Source of the DNA: UBA993 sp964485855
Lineage (GTDB): Bacteria > Bacillota > Dethiobacteria > DTU022
Assembly (NCBI GenBank): GCA_964485855.1
Contig: CAZAKI010000005.1
Coordinates: forward strand, 26,393 to 90,392
Length of the DNA: 64,000 bases
Direction: 5' to 3'
Below, piece after piece: positions 40,008 to 49,685 of this stretch. Made by a program: the position numbers and the translations under genes. Below the pieces are notes generated by a model, which was given only the letters and a program-made list of their open reading frames with translations, did not search any database and had not been told where the DNA came from. Each line of letters opens with the position of its first letter. Within the stretch, counting starts at the first letter, position 1.

Positions 40008-41186
40008 GTGAAGAAAATTCTTCTTGGTGTGACAGGCGGAATTGCCGCCTATAAGTCGATAGAACTGGCCCGGTTATTAATCAAGGAAGGCTACGATCTG
40101 CAGGTTGTCATGACCCGCTCGGCGCTCCGTTTCATTGCGCCACTTACTTTTCAAACCTTAACTGGCCGCCCGGTTTATAGCGATATGTTTGCTACTCCCC
40201 GTGACACTGGTATGCCACATATTGAACTGCTTGATCAGGTCGACCTTTTTGTTTTAGCCCCGGCAACCGCTAATACCATTGCCAAGATGGCTGTTGGGCT
40301 TGCCGATAACCTGCTTACTACCTTGTACCTGGCTGCTCGATGCCCGGTCGTGATTATTCCCTCGATGAATGTTAATATGTATGAACATCAGGCAGTCAAA
40401 GAAAATATCGAAAGACTTACATTGAGGGGATGTCGGGTCATGGACCCTGATGAAGGCGAATTGGCCTGTGGCGTATACGGAAAAGGAAGAATGCCTGAAC
40501 CCGCCGATATTCTTCATTTTATCAGGAACACCACTTATCCATCTGATTTTTTTGGGGTTAAGACTCTGGTAACTGCCGGCCCTACCCGGGAACCGCTTGA
40601 TCCGGTTCGCTATATCAGCAACCCATCAACAGGATTAATGGGCTATGCTCTTGCCCGGGCGCTGCAACTGCGTGGCGCCGAAGTTATCCTGATCAGCGGG
40701 CCTACTTCCCTTGCTCCCCCGATGGGTGTGGAATTGATTTCTATCACTACGGCTGAGCAGATGTACAATGCAGTTTTAGAACATTATGATCAATGCAAGC
40801 TGATCATTAAAACAGCTGCTGTTTCCGATTTTAAACCACACTGTTATCACGAGCAAAAAGTTAAAAAAATAGAAGCAGGCTTAACCCTGGAATTTATTCC
40901 AACACCGGATATATTGTTGGAGCTGGGCAAACGTAAAAAAGAGCAGGTTTTAGTCGGTTTTGCCGCTGAAACTGAAAATGTTGAAGAGAATGCCGCTAAA
41001 AAGTTGATCAGTAAAAATCTTGACCTGATTGTTTTAAATAACCTCGTTGAAGAGGGAGCGGGGTTTGCGTCCACGACCAACCGGGTTACGATTATCGACC
41101 GCAACGGTTCAAAAGAGCATCTGCCACTAATGGCAAAAGAGCAGCTGGCCCATGAACTTTTAAACCGCATCGCTCCGCTTCTGTAA
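40008..41186 (+). CDS. coaBC: Bifunctional phosphopantothenoylcysteine decarboxylase / phosphopantothenate--cysteine ligase
   Basis: Carries out two coenzyme A steps: the CoaB domain couples cysteine to 4'-phosphopantothenate and the CoaC domain decarboxylates the product. TAGGAG at 39994-39999 selects GTG 40008 (MKKILLGVTGGIAAYK) over GTG 39999. Residues 1-185 are the FMN-dependent CoaC part, with APATANTIAKMAVGLADNLL, PSMNVNMYEH and the substrate clamp EGELACGVYGKGRM carrying its Cys. From about 190 is CoaB (TAGPTREPLDPVRYISNPSTG, KTAAVSDFKP). Confidence 0.95.
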   Translation: MKKILLGVTGGIAAYKSIELARLLIKEGYDLQVVMTRSALRFIAPLTFQTLTGRPVYSDMFATPRDTGMPHIELLDQVDLFVLAPATANTIAKMAVGLADNLLTTLYLAARCPVVIIPSMNVNMYEHQAVKENIERLTLRGCRVMDPDEGELACGVYGKGRMPEPADILHFIRNTTYPSDFFGVKTLVTAGPTREPLDPVRYISNPSTGLMGYALARALQLRGAEVILISGPTSLAPPMGVELISITTAEQMYNAVLEHYDQCKLIIKTAAVSDFKPHCYHEQKVKKIEAGLTLEFIPTPDILLELGKRKKEQVLVGFAAETENVEENAAKKLISKNLDLIVLNNLVEEGAGFASTTNRVTIIDRNGSKEHLPLMAKEQLAHELLNRIAPLL

Positions 41187-41220
41187 CCCTTAAAATAAAA
41201 TAACTGAGGCAGGTAAATAT

Positions 41221-43428
41221 ATGTCTGGTTACGCCGAGATAATCGTCGATCTAATCAGTAATGCGGTTGATCGACCTTTTCATTACCGTGTCCCCCCAGC
41301 CTTAAACAAAGATTTACAACCGGGGATGAAAGTGCGGGTCCCACTTGGGCCTAAACGCTATGAAGGTTATGTGCTTCGACTTTTAGAAAGCACCGATCTA
41401 GACCATTCTAAGTTGCGCGATATTTTGTCGATTAGTGTGGATGAGCCGCTGCTTAATAAAGAGCAGCTGGCACTAATCAGCTGGCTTTCATTCCGCTATT
41501 ATTGCCGAACGATTGATGCCCTGCATGCCATGATTCCATTAGCATACCGTCAGGGTAGAAGGCCACCGGAAAAAATATTAATTAGGGCTAAACAGGAAGC
41601 GTCGGCAAGTGCCTTATCGAGAGCGCCGGCCCAGAAAAAAGCATTGTGCCAACTGCTGGAGAAAGGGCCGCAAGTCAGAGAAAATCTTAACCGGCTTAAT
41701 ATTAAATGGCCGACCATCCGCGCCCTTGAGGCAAGAGGTCTGGTAGAAATTACACCTGCAGATGAATTCATTAAACAGTCACTGCCGACGATATTTCCAA
41801 CCTCGCCTTTAAAGCTTGGTTCAGAGCAAGCCTTTTGTTACCAGCAGATAGTCGAGGCTCTTGAAAAAAAGATCCCCCAACGTTTTGTATTACACGGGGT
41901 GACTGCCAGCGGGAAAACCGAGCTTTATATGCAAACGATTGCGCACTGTCTCTCGCTTGGCCGGAAGGCCCTTGTTCTGGTCCCTGAAATTGCCCTAACC
42001 CCGCAAATGATTGAACATTTTGAAGGACGCTTTCCCGGAAGAGTAGTTGCATTGCACAGCAGGCTTACCGCAACCGAAAAAACCTCTGCCTGGCAAAAAA
42101 TAATCGAAAATGAATTTTCCGTTATTTTAGGAGCCCGCTCAGCTGTATTTGCTCCATTAACTGATCTTGGCTTGATTGTAATCGATGAAGAACATGAGAC
42201 AACCTATAAACAGGAGGAAGCCCCTCGTTATCATGCCCGTGAAGTGGCTTGGTGGCGTTCAAGATACCATCAGGCGGTACTTGTCCTGGGCAGTGCTACA
42301 CCTTCGCTGGAAAGCTATTACTGCGCCGTGCAGGGTAGCGGCCGGCTTTTAACGATGAATGACAGGATTACTCCCACCCAGCTTCCTCCGGTTAAGATTG
42401 TCGATATGTGCCAAGAGCTGAAAGACAATCATCGCCAGATCTTTAGTCGTCCCTTGCTCGCTGAACTGCAGGGGGTGATAGAGCGAGATGAACAGGCAAT
42501 ACTATTCATCAATCGGCGTGGATTTGCCGGGTTTGTCCTCTGCCGCGAGTGCGGCTTTGTTGTTCGCTGTCCTTCCTGCGATGTATCACTTACCCTGCAT
42601 CTGGATAGGCAGTTGATGTGCTGCCACTATTGCGGCCTGGAGGCCCCTGTGCCCCATGTTTGCCCGGAATGCGGTGGGATTAAGATCCGTTATTTTAGTG
42701 CGGGAACCCAGAAGGTTGAAGATGAGATCAGGAAACTTTATCCCGGATTAGAACTAATCCGGATGGATAGCGATACAACAAGAAGCCGCCAAGCACACGG
42801 TGATTACTACAGGCGTTTCCGCGATGGAAAAGCTAAGATTTTGATCGGTACCCAGATGATTGCCAAAGGTTTTGATTTTCCTAAAGTCACCCTTGTAGGA
42901 GTAGTTGCAGCAGATACTACTCTAAACCTGCCTGATTTTAGGGCTCCTGAGCGGACTTTCCAACTGTTAACCCAGGTAGCAGGCAGGACTGCCCGGGGTA
43001 CACTTGGGGGTAGAGTAATTATCCAAACTTATCATCCCGGCCATTATGCCATCCAGACTGCTGCCAAGCATGATTACCGCTCTTTTTATGAGGCGGAAAT
43101 CGAGAACAGGAGACAATTGGACTATCCGCCTTTCAGCGATCTGCTGAGGTTTCTTTTCAGCTGCAGTGACGAAAAACAAGTATTTGAAGCCGCTTCCTGG
43201 TTAACTGAAAGGTTGCGAGAGGTTGCCGGTTCTGCAGAGATCCTTGGGCCGGCCCCTGCTTCATTATACCGAATCAAGGATCAATTCCGGGTTCAAACAA
43301 TAATTAAGGGTAAAAATTTAACAGCGATCAGTTCCGGGATCAAAAAAGAAATCAGATCTTTTCATGAACTTAAACCTCCTTTTTCTGTGCGTCTCACGGT
43401 GGATTTTAATCCACTGGTAGTGCTATAA
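41221..43428 (+). CDS. priA: Primosomal protein PriA (replication restart helicase)
   Basis: 3'-5' helicase that reloads the replisome at abandoned forks. The 735 residues contain an N-terminal 3'-DNA-binding domain (RPFHYRVPPALNKDLQPGMKVRVPLG), a winged helix, and helicase motifs VTASGKTELYM (Walker A) and VIDEEHETTYKQ (DEEH). Eight zinc-binding cysteines lie in CRECGFVVRCPSC, CCHYCG and CPECGG, followed by LIGTQMIAKGFDFPKVTLVG and QVAGRTARG. It sits between coaBC and def as in many Firmicutes. Confidence 0.96.
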   Translation: MSGYAEIIVDLISNAVDRPFHYRVPPALNKDLQPGMKVRVPLGPKRYEGYVLRLLESTDLDHSKLRDILSISVDEPLLNKEQLALISWLSFRYYCRTIDALHAMIPLAYRQGRRPPEKILIRAKQEASASALSRAPAQKKALCQLLEKGPQVRENLNRLNIKWPTIRALEARGLVEITPADEFIKQSLPTIFPTSPLKLGSEQAFCYQQIVEALEKKIPQRFVLHGVTASGKTELYMQTIAHCLSLGRKALVLVPEIALTPQMIEHFEGRFPGRVVALHSRLTATEKTSAWQKIIENEFSVILGARSAVFAPLTDLGLIVIDEEHETTYKQEEAPRYHAREVAWWRSRYHQAVLVLGSATPSLESYYCAVQGSGRLLTMNDRITPTQLPPVKIVDMCQELKDNHRQIFSRPLLAELQGVIERDEQAILFINRRGFAGFVLCRECGFVVRCPSCDVSLTLHLDRQLMCCHYCGLEAPVPHVCPECGGIKIRYFSAGTQKVEDEIRKLYPGLELIRMDSDTTRSRQAHGDYYRRFRDGKAKILIGTQMIAKGFDFPKVTLVGVVAADTTLNLPDFRAPERTFQLLTQVAGRTARGTLGGRVIIQTYHPGHYAIQTAAKHDYRSFYEAEIENRRQLDYPPFSDLLRFLFSCSDEKQVFEAASWLTERLREVAGSAEILGPAPASLYRIKDQFRVQTIIKGKNLTAISSGIKKEIRSFHELKPPFSVRLTVDFNPLVVL

Positions 43429-43449
43429 TCACTGTAAGAGGTGGTTTTG

Positions 43450-43926
43450 TTGGCAATCAGAAGAATATTGCATGACGATCATCCGGTTTTACGCCAAAAA
43501 ACAGCTGAAGTAATAAAAATAAACAGCGGGGTAATCAGGCTTTTAGACGATATGCTCGAGACGATGCGCGAAGCTGACGGAGTAGGGTTGGCTGCCAACC
43601 AGGTTGGTGTTCCCAAAAGAATATTAATCGCTGCTGATGGTGAAGAAACTGTCTATGAATTGATTAACCCTGAATGTGATCTTAAAACCGGTGAAGAAGT
43701 AGGTGTAGAGGGGTGTCTTAGTGTCCCAGGCCAGTACGGTGAAGTGCCTCGTGCAGAAAAAATAGTAGTTTCGGCAATTAATCGCCATGGTCAAAAAATT
43801 CGCCTGACTGCAGAGGGATTGTTGGCCAGAATTCTGCAACATGAGATGGATCATTTAGAGGGAATATTATTTACCGATAAAGCGATCCGGATGGTTGATC
43901 CTGAAGAATTGAAAAGCGAGGATTAA
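43450..43926 (+). CDS. def: Peptide deformylase
   Basis: Fe2+-dependent removal of the formyl group from nascent proteins. AGAGGTGG at 43436-43443 points to TTG 43450 (MAIRRILHDDHPVL), giving 158 residues; GTG 43441 would lie within that site. All three catalytic motifs are present: GVGLAANQVG, EGCLSVPG with the metal Cys, and QHEMDHLEG with both metal His and the catalytic Glu. fmt, which adds the formyl group to initiator tRNA, follows after 2 bp. Confidence 0.95.
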   Translation: MAIRRILHDDHPVLRQKTAEVIKINSGVIRLLDDMLETMREADGVGLAANQVGVPKRILIAADGEETVYELINPECDLKTGEEVGVEGCLSVPGQYGEVPRAEKIVVSAINRHGQKIRLTAEGLLARILQHEMDHLEGILFTDKAIRMVDPEELKSED

Positions 43927-43928
43927 TT

Positions 43929-44906
43929 ATGTCCGGTCTAAAACTTTTATTTATGGGCACGCCGGCTTTTGCTGTCCCCGCACTGGAGCTGCTGTATCGT
44001 TCAAAGCATAATCTCTTAGCTGTGATCACCCAACCTGATCGGGTTTCCGGTCGGGGTTGTCAGGCAGTTAATTTTTCAGCAGTAAAAAATTGGGCTCTTG
44101 ACAACGATCTGGAAATCTACCAGCCTGAAAAGTTAAGTGATGAAAACTTTTTAATCTGGTTGGCGGAAAAACAGCCTGATTTGATAGTCACAGTTGCTTT
44201 CGGCCGACTTCTTAATCGTTTCCTGCTCCAGATTCCCCCTCTTGGCTGCATCAATCTGCATGCTTCTTATTTGCCTGCATATCGCGGAGCAGCTCCAATC
44301 CATAGGGCAATCATGGAAGGTTCTCTTTACAGCGGGGTATCAATTATTGATCTTACTGAAGAGCTTGATGGCGGGGATCTATATGATCAGGCTCAAGAAC
44401 CGATTTATCATGATGATACCGCCGGTTTGTTGCATGATCGGCTTGCGACGAGCGGTGCCAACCTCCTGCTGAAAACAGTTAACGCCCTGGCAGTCGGTTC
44501 AGCGGTGAAGAAACCTCAGAATGCTGACCTCGCAACCTATGCTCATCCCTTAACCCCTTCAGATGAAATTATCGACTGGAATCTTAACGCAGAGCAAATT
44601 CATAACCACATTCGTGGGCTTAACCCCTGGCCCGGGGCCTATACTACCTTTAAGGGCAGACGCATCAAGATATGGACAAGTAAACTTCTGAAAGCAGATC
44701 TGCAGGAAGCGAAGGCTGTTCCCCCCGGAACTGTCTCAAAGGTTGGCATGGACTCAATTGAAGTTGTTACTGGAAAAGGACCGCTTACCATCATTGATCT
44801 TCAGCCGGCTGGTAAAAATCCGATGGATGCTGCTGCCTTTTGTTGTGGTTACAGGCTTCAACCGGGAGACCGCCTGGGAGATGAACAGGTTTTTGACAAG
44901 GGATAA
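43929..44906 (+). CDS. fmt: Methionyl-tRNA formyltransferase
   Basis: Formylates Met-tRNA-fMet using 10-formyl-tetrahydrofolate. The 325 residues begin LKLLFMGTPAFAVPALELL. The catalytic region is CINLHASYLPAYRGAAPIHRAIMEG, with the Asn-His pair, followed by GVSIIDLTEELDGGD. The C-terminal tRNA-binding domain has LNPWPGAYT. Its last 26 bp overlap the predicted rsmB start. Confidence 0.96.
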   Translation: MSGLKLLFMGTPAFAVPALELLYRSKHNLLAVITQPDRVSGRGCQAVNFSAVKNWALDNDLEIYQPEKLSDENFLIWLAEKQPDLIVTVAFGRLLNRFLLQIPPLGCINLHASYLPAYRGAAPIHRAIMEGSLYSGVSIIDLTEELDGGDLYDQAQEPIYHDDTAGLLHDRLATSGANLLLKTVNALAVGSAVKKPQNADLATYAHPLTPSDEIIDWNLNAEQIHNHIRGLNPWPGAYTTFKGRRIKIWTSKLLKADLQEAKAVPPGTVSKVGMDSIEVVTGKGPLTIIDLQPAGKNPMDAAAFCCGYRLQPGDRLGDEQVFDKG

Positions 44907-46257
44907 ATTTAAAGGCGGATTAGCCCGCGAAGCGGCAATGAAAGCTCTGGTCAGGTTTGAGCAAGACAAAGCTTATCTCAATCTGGTTCTCCCCCCCTTA
45001 CTTCAATCACTGCCGGAAAAAGAAAAAGCGCTGGCCAGAATTATGGCTGTTGGTACAGTTCAGCATCTTAACTCCATTGATTGGGCCCTGCAGTGCCATT
45101 TAGATTACAATCTGGAGACGCTTACGCCCTGGATTCGTAATCTGCTCAGGATCGGTGGTTTTCAACTTCTCTATTTAGATCGTGTGCCGGTTTATGCTAT
45201 TGTCAATGAGGCGGTTAACCTGGCTCGCCGCTATGGTCATCGGGGCACAGCCGGGTTAACTAACGCCTTGCTGCGTAAGCTGGCGGCTGAAAAAAATTGC
45301 CTGCCATGGCCTGATCCGCGCTGCGAACCACTGAAGTATCTTGCCCTGTGTTACAGCTATCCGCAATGGCTGGTAAAAAGAAAATTAAAGATCCTTGGCT
45401 ACGCCGATGCTGAGAAATGGTGTCAGGCTAATAGCAATAAACCACCGTTAACGATTCGTGTCAATAGTTTGCGGGCAAAACCCGATGAACTGATGGTCAA
45501 ACTGCAAAATGAAAATATTATTACCGTACAGTGTAAAGAGAATAGTAGTTTGCTGTTTGTCAAATCTGGTGCGGGAAAGCTAGCTGAAAGCAATGCTTTT
45601 AAGGAAGGATTGATCACAATCCAGGGGCAAAGTGCTGCCCTGATTGCTCCTTTACTCAATCCGCAACCAAAGGAGATCATAGTCGATCTCTGTAGTGCTC
45701 CTGGAGGAAAAACCACCCAGCTGGCGGAACTTCAGCAGGATCAAGGTCAAATATTCGCGGTAGAACTTCATCAAAGCCGGATCAATCTGATCCAAAAAGC
45801 AATCACCAGACTCGGTTTGAAAAGTATAAAGATTGTTCAGGCAGACGGGCGAGAGATCGAGAGCCTAAAACTGCCGGCTGCCGATGCTGTTTTGGTTGAT
45901 GCTCCCTGCTCGGGATTAGGGGTAATTAGACGCCTGCCCGAGATTAAGTGGCGTCGCAGTGAAAAAGACCTGCCTGGTTTCCAGCAGCTTCAGCAAAAGT
46001 TGCTGGCAGCAGGCGCCAGTCAGCTTCGTCCCGGTGGCAGGTTGCTATATTCGGTATGCACTAACGAACCGGAGGAAACCACCCAGGTAGTAAAAGCTTT
46101 CAGTCAAGACCATCCCCATTTTTTGCTCCAGCCGCTTTCGTCATTGCTGCCGGAGGCATTGCAGCCCCTGTTTAGACATTCAGTAACTTTGGACCTGTTA
46201 CCGCACCGGCATAATCTCGATGGTTTTTTTGTCGCTCTCTGGGTTAAACAAAAATAA
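44881..46257 (+). CDS. rsmB: 16S rRNA (cytosine-967-C5)-methyltransferase
   Basis: SAM-dependent methylation of C967 in 16S rRNA. I chose ATG 44881, giving 458 residues close to the family norm, although GGGAG is directly adjacent; TTG 44893 is an alternative. The NusB-like N-terminal domain (MKALVRFEQDKAYLNLVLPPLL) is followed by the methyltransferase with DLCSAPGGKTTQLAEL, VDAPCSGLGVIRRLPEIKW (containing one catalytic Cys) and YSVCTNEPEE (the second Cys). The gene rlmN, often next, is not present; a promoter and prpC follow. Confidence 0.93.
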   Translation: MNRFLTRDKFKGGLAREAAMKALVRFEQDKAYLNLVLPPLLQSLPEKEKALARIMAVGTVQHLNSIDWALQCHLDYNLETLTPWIRNLLRIGGFQLLYLDRVPVYAIVNEAVNLARRYGHRGTAGLTNALLRKLAAEKNCLPWPDPRCEPLKYLALCYSYPQWLVKRKLKILGYADAEKWCQANSNKPPLTIRVNSLRAKPDELMVKLQNENIITVQCKENSSLLFVKSGAGKLAESNAFKEGLITIQGQSAALIAPLLNPQPKEIIVDLCSAPGGKTTQLAELQQDQGQIFAVELHQSRINLIQKAITRLGLKSIKIVQADGREIESLKLPAADAVLVDAPCSGLGVIRRLPEIKWRRSEKDLPGFQQLQQKLLAAGASQLRPGGRLLYSVCTNEPEETTQVVKAFSQDHPHFLLQPLSSLLPEALQPLFRHSVTLDLLPHRHNLDGFFVALWVKQK

Positions 46258-46317
46258 ACGAATAAACGAGAATTTGCTGCTTAAACCTTAGATTAAAAGC
46301 GGAATTCAATGGTTTTG

Positions 46318-46346
46318 TTGCCTGCAGACAGTCACTTTGCTATACT
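46318..46346 (+). promoter_or_regulatory. Promoter of prpC-prkC-rsgA-rpe
   Basis: TTGCCT (46318-46323), a 17-bp spacer and TATACT (46341-46346), 40 bp upstream of prpC in the 128-bp gap after rsmB. Confidence 0.7.
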
Positions 46347-46385
46347 GACAATATACCGGCCAATTTTTCTGATGGAGGTCCTAAT

Positions 46386-47141
46386 TTGCAGGTAACCTGT
46401 GTTACCAACCGTGGTCTCGCACGAGCCAGGAATGAAGACAGCTGCTATGCTGTAAGTAGCGGCACTAAAGCGCTGCTTGTAGTTGCTGATGGCATGGGCG
46501 GGCATCGAGCAGGAAATGTTGCCAGCGCAATAGTGGTAGCGGAAGCTGAAAAGAGCTGGATGGAGATTAGTAAAGAAGATCCGGATTCGGATGCCTCTAG
46601 CCGGAATATAATCAATAAATTAATTGGCACAGCCAACCAACAGATTCTAGACAAAGCCCGCACTGACCCCTCACTGCAGGGGATGGGTACTACTGTTACA
46701 GCAGGATTGCTTTGTGATCAATCCTTGACCATCGGACATGTTGGAGACAGCCGCGCATACCAGGTTAGTGATAGTTCAATCATCCTGTTAACAAAGGATC
46801 ATTCTTTGGTTGAAAAATTAATTGAAACCGGCCAGGTTAAAGCCGAAGAGGCTTGCAGCCATCCGCAGCGCCATATTTTAACTCGTGCTCTCGGAATAGA
46901 GGCCGAGATCGAAATAGATATCACCACCAGACAAATTAAAGAGGAATCAATTCTGATCCTTTGTACAGATGGGCTGACCAATATGGTTCGGGATCATGAA
47001 ATTCTGGCGATTGTCGAGAGTAACATTAATAATGATCCTCGGCACACGGCTGAAGCGCTTGTCGCAATGGCAAACGAACGTGGCGGTTATGACAACATCA
47101 CTGTAGTTGTGGCTAAAGGGATTGGAGGTCGGCAGAATTAA
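46386..47141 (+). CDS. prpC: PP2C-family serine/threonine phosphatase
   Basis: Metal-dependent phosphatase that reverses the action of the adjacent Ser/Thr kinase. TTG 46386 follows GGAGGTCC. The 251 residues include RNEDSCYAV, the metal-binding VADGMGGHRAGNVAS, GMGTTVTAGLL, IGHVGDSRAYQV, ILCTDGLTNMV and GGYDNITVVV, covering the conserved Asp ligands. Its stop shares bases with the prkC start, the usual kinase-phosphatase pair. Confidence 0.95.
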   Translation: MQVTCVTNRGLARARNEDSCYAVSSGTKALLVVADGMGGHRAGNVASAIVVAEAEKSWMEISKEDPDSDASSRNIINKLIGTANQQILDKARTDPSLQGMGTTVTAGLLCDQSLTIGHVGDSRAYQVSDSSIILLTKDHSLVEKLIETGQVKAEEACSHPQRHILTRALGIEAEIEIDITTRQIKEESILILCTDGLTNMVRDHEILAIVESNINNDPRHTAEALVAMANERGGYDNITVVVAKGIGGRQN

Positions 47142-48778
47142 TGATTGGTAAGATCCTTGCTGAACGTTATGAAATAATCGAAAAAATTGCTGAGGGCGGG
47201 ATGGCCCGGGTTTACCGTGGAAGGGATTTGTTACTTAAAAGAGTTGTGGCGGTAAAAATTCTAAAAGATCAGATGACCGGCGATGCTGCCTTTATCCGCC
47301 GTTTTGAGCGGGAAGCGCAGTCGGCAGCAGCTCTTTCCCATCCGCACATTGTGAACATTTATGATGTTGGGGAAGAAGAAGGCACCTATTTTATGATTAT
47401 GGAATACGTTGAAGGCTACAATCTGAAAGACTATATCAGGCAGAGTGGCAGGCTGCCTGTTTCCGAAGCGATAAGCATCGCCCGGCAGATTGCAGAGGCG
47501 CTGGAAAAAGCGCATCGTGCCGGGGTTGTCCATCGCGATATCAAGCCCCAAAACATTTTATTTTCACGAGACGGAACAATCAAGGTGACTGATTTTGGAA
47601 TTGCTATTGCCGGCGACGGGGTTACGGTCACCGTTGGCGATGACATCATCGGCACAGTTCAATATATATCCCCCGAACAGGCCAGAGGTGAATTGGCCGA
47701 CAAACAGTCCGACCTTTATTCTCTGGGCATAGTTTTATATGAAATGGTAACCGGCAAGGTGCCTTTTAGTGGTGAGAGTCCGGTAGCAGTGGCGATGAAA
47801 CACATTCAGGAGCAGATCGTTCCACCACGGCAGATCATTGATAACCTGCCAGAGGCTCTTGAACAGATTATTTTGAAAGCAGTTAAAAAAGAACCGGCCG
47901 AACGTTATGCAGATGCTGCAGAGGTATTGGAAGATTTAATTTATGCCAATGGCAAGACCCTACCCGGTAGGGAGGCGGAACAAGGGCGACCGGTGCAGGA
48001 CGAAACCGGTAGTAATGATCGGGTCCTGCGGCCTGTTCATCTGAACACGAAACGCAGCAGAATCATTTTTCCTCCAAAAATAAAACGTAACTGGATTAAG
48101 CCGCTGTTAACTCTTCTAATAATGATCCTGATTATTGCCGGTGGTGGATTTGTGCTTAGCAGTTATGTTTTTGTTCCGGAAGTAACCGTCCCCGATTTAC
48201 GGGACTTGACCCAGGGTGATGCAACGCAGCTTTTAAGGGATAACAGTTTAATTCCCAATGAAGAAGTATTTTATATCTACGATGAAGCAATACAGGTAGG
48301 TAATGTGGTCAAGACAGAACCTCCGGCGGGCCGGGTGGTTCGCGAAAACCGGATCATTGATTTGTATGTAAGCAAAGGTCCGGAATTTATTGTTACACCG
48401 GATCTTTTTGGCCGAACAGAGATGGAAGCGTCTGTAATTTTAAGTGATCTTGAGCTCAACATGAGCGTAGTGAGAGAATATAACGAAGAGATCCCGGAAG
48501 GGGTTATTTACCGTCAGGTGCCGGGTGAATCATTCCGTATATCGCGTGGAGATGAAGTAGTCGTATACGTCAGTCAGGGTCGTGGTCCCTTTGCTTTAGC
48601 TGACCTGCTCGGTTATTCGGAAGAAGGGGCGATAGCTTATCTTGAAGAAAATGAGTTGCGTCCTCGAGTACGCTATAAATTTACCGTTGGTTCGTCCGGA
48701 CATGTAGTTGAACATTTTCCCGCCGCAGGGGAAGAAGTTCTTCCTGGGCAGTTTGTCGACTTAGTGGTCGGTGAGTAA
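47141..48778 (+). CDS. prkC: Membrane serine/threonine kinase with PASTA domains
   Basis: Hanks-type kinase sensing peptidoglycan fragments or lipid II outside the cell. The 545 residues have a cytoplasmic kinase domain (about 8-270): AEGGMARVYRG, VAVKIL with the catalytic Lys, HRDIKPQNIL, DFGIA and the activation loop GTVQYISPEQARG. A juxtamembrane stretch precedes a single helix (about 318-342, LLTLLIMILIIAGGGFVL). Three extracellular PASTA repeats follow (VPEVTVPDLRDLTQGDA; FIVTPDLFGRTEMEA; FALADLLGYSEEGA). It probably coordinates wall growth, division and translation with PrpC and RsgA. Confidence 0.96.
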   Translation: MIGKILAERYEIIEKIAEGGMARVYRGRDLLLKRVVAVKILKDQMTGDAAFIRRFEREAQSAAALSHPHIVNIYDVGEEEGTYFMIMEYVEGYNLKDYIRQSGRLPVSEAISIARQIAEALEKAHRAGVVHRDIKPQNILFSRDGTIKVTDFGIAIAGDGVTVTVGDDIIGTVQYISPEQARGELADKQSDLYSLGIVLYEMVTGKVPFSGESPVAVAMKHIQEQIVPPRQIIDNLPEALEQIILKAVKKEPAERYADAAEVLEDLIYANGKTLPGREAEQGRPVQDETGSNDRVLRPVHLNTKRSRIIFPPKIKRNWIKPLLTLLIMILIIAGGGFVLSSYVFVPEVTVPDLRDLTQGDATQLLRDNSLIPNEEVFYIYDEAIQVGNVVKTEPPAGRVVRENRIIDLYVSKGPEFIVTPDLFGRTEMEASVILSDLELNMSVVREYNEEIPEGVIYRQVPGESFRISRGDEVVVYVSQGRGPFALADLLGYSEEGAIAYLEENELRPRVRYKFTVGSSGHVVEHFPAAGEEVLPGQFVDLVVGE

Positions 48779-48780
48779 GG

Positions 48781-49683
48781 ATGCCTTCATTGGAGCAGGG
48801 TAAAGTAATCAAGGCAACCGGCGGTTTTTTTACAGTGCTTTCCACTGAAGGAAAGCTTTTTCGCTGTAGAGCTCGGGGCAATTTGAAAAAAAACAATTTA
48901 TCACTTTTGGTCGGTGATCGGGTTATGTTTATCATTCAGCGCTCAGCGCTGGGAACGGCACCGGATGAAGGGATAATCGAAAAGCTGCTTCCACGTTCAA
49001 ATTGTTTAAAACGTCCGGCAGTCGCCAATGTTGATCAGCTGGTAGTGATTATGTCGCTTCGTGAACCTTCCCTGGATTGGCAGTGGGCCAATCGTCTCCT
49101 GGTGTTAGCAGAAAAAGAGAAAATTAAGGCCTTACTTTGCCTGAACAAAGTTGACCTGGTCACTGATCAAGAAATCGAACAGCTAAATTCAGAGCTTATT
49201 CCTTTTCCTTATCATTATCTATACAGCAGTGCTTTAAGTCGTAAAGGATTAGAAGCATTGGCCGCCGCCCTCGACAATAAATGTTCAGTTTTTGCCGGTC
49301 CCTCGGGCGTGGGGAAATCTTCGCTTTTAAATGCCCTGCAACCCGGTCTTAAGTTGCAGACAGGCCAGGTTAGCAGCAAAATAAAAAGAGGACGGCATAC
49401 CACCCGTCAGGCCAAGCTTCTACCTCTGGACCAGGGCGGTTCAGTTGTCGATACTCCCGGTTTCACCCGCCTGGATTTTTCTGACATTAAGGCAGAGGAA
49501 CTTCCCTCTCTCTTTCCAGAATATGCATCTTATCAAGGCCAATGTGCATTTCGCAATTGTCGACACCTGTCAGAACCAAATTGTGCAGTTCAGGAGAACT
49601 TGGGAATCTCAATTAACCGCCAGCGCTATAAACATTACAGATATTTTATGGAAGAATTAAACAGCCGACAGGAGGTTTACTGA
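48781..49683 (+). CDS. rsgA: Ribosome small subunit-dependent GTPase RsgA
   Basis: Circularly permuted GTPase that checks late 30S subunit maturation. The 300 residues comprise an OB fold at the N-terminus (GKVIKATGGFFTVLSTEGKLFRCRARG) and a GTPase core with the order G4 (LNKVDLV), G1 (GPSGVGKSSLLNAL) and G3 (DTPGF). A C-terminal zinc site reads CAFRNCRHLSEPNCAV. ATG 48781 directly follows the prkC stop. Confidence 0.96.
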   Translation: MPSLEQGKVIKATGGFFTVLSTEGKLFRCRARGNLKKNNLSLLVGDRVMFIIQRSALGTAPDEGIIEKLLPRSNCLKRPAVANVDQLVVIMSLREPSLDWQWANRLLVLAEKEKIKALLCLNKVDLVTDQEIEQLNSELIPFPYHYLYSSALSRKGLEALAAALDNKCSVFAGPSGVGKSSLLNALQPGLKLQTGQVSSKIKRGRHTTRQAKLLPLDQGGSVVDTPGFTRLDFSDIKAEELPSLFPEYASYQGQCAFRNCRHLSEPNCAVQENLGISINRQRYKHYRYFMEELNSRQEVY

Positions 49684-49685
49684 TA

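Noticed and set aside
43380..43420. Inverted repeat GTGGATTTTAATCCAC as a terminator after priA
   Set aside because: It lies within the priA coding sequence and has no following T-run.
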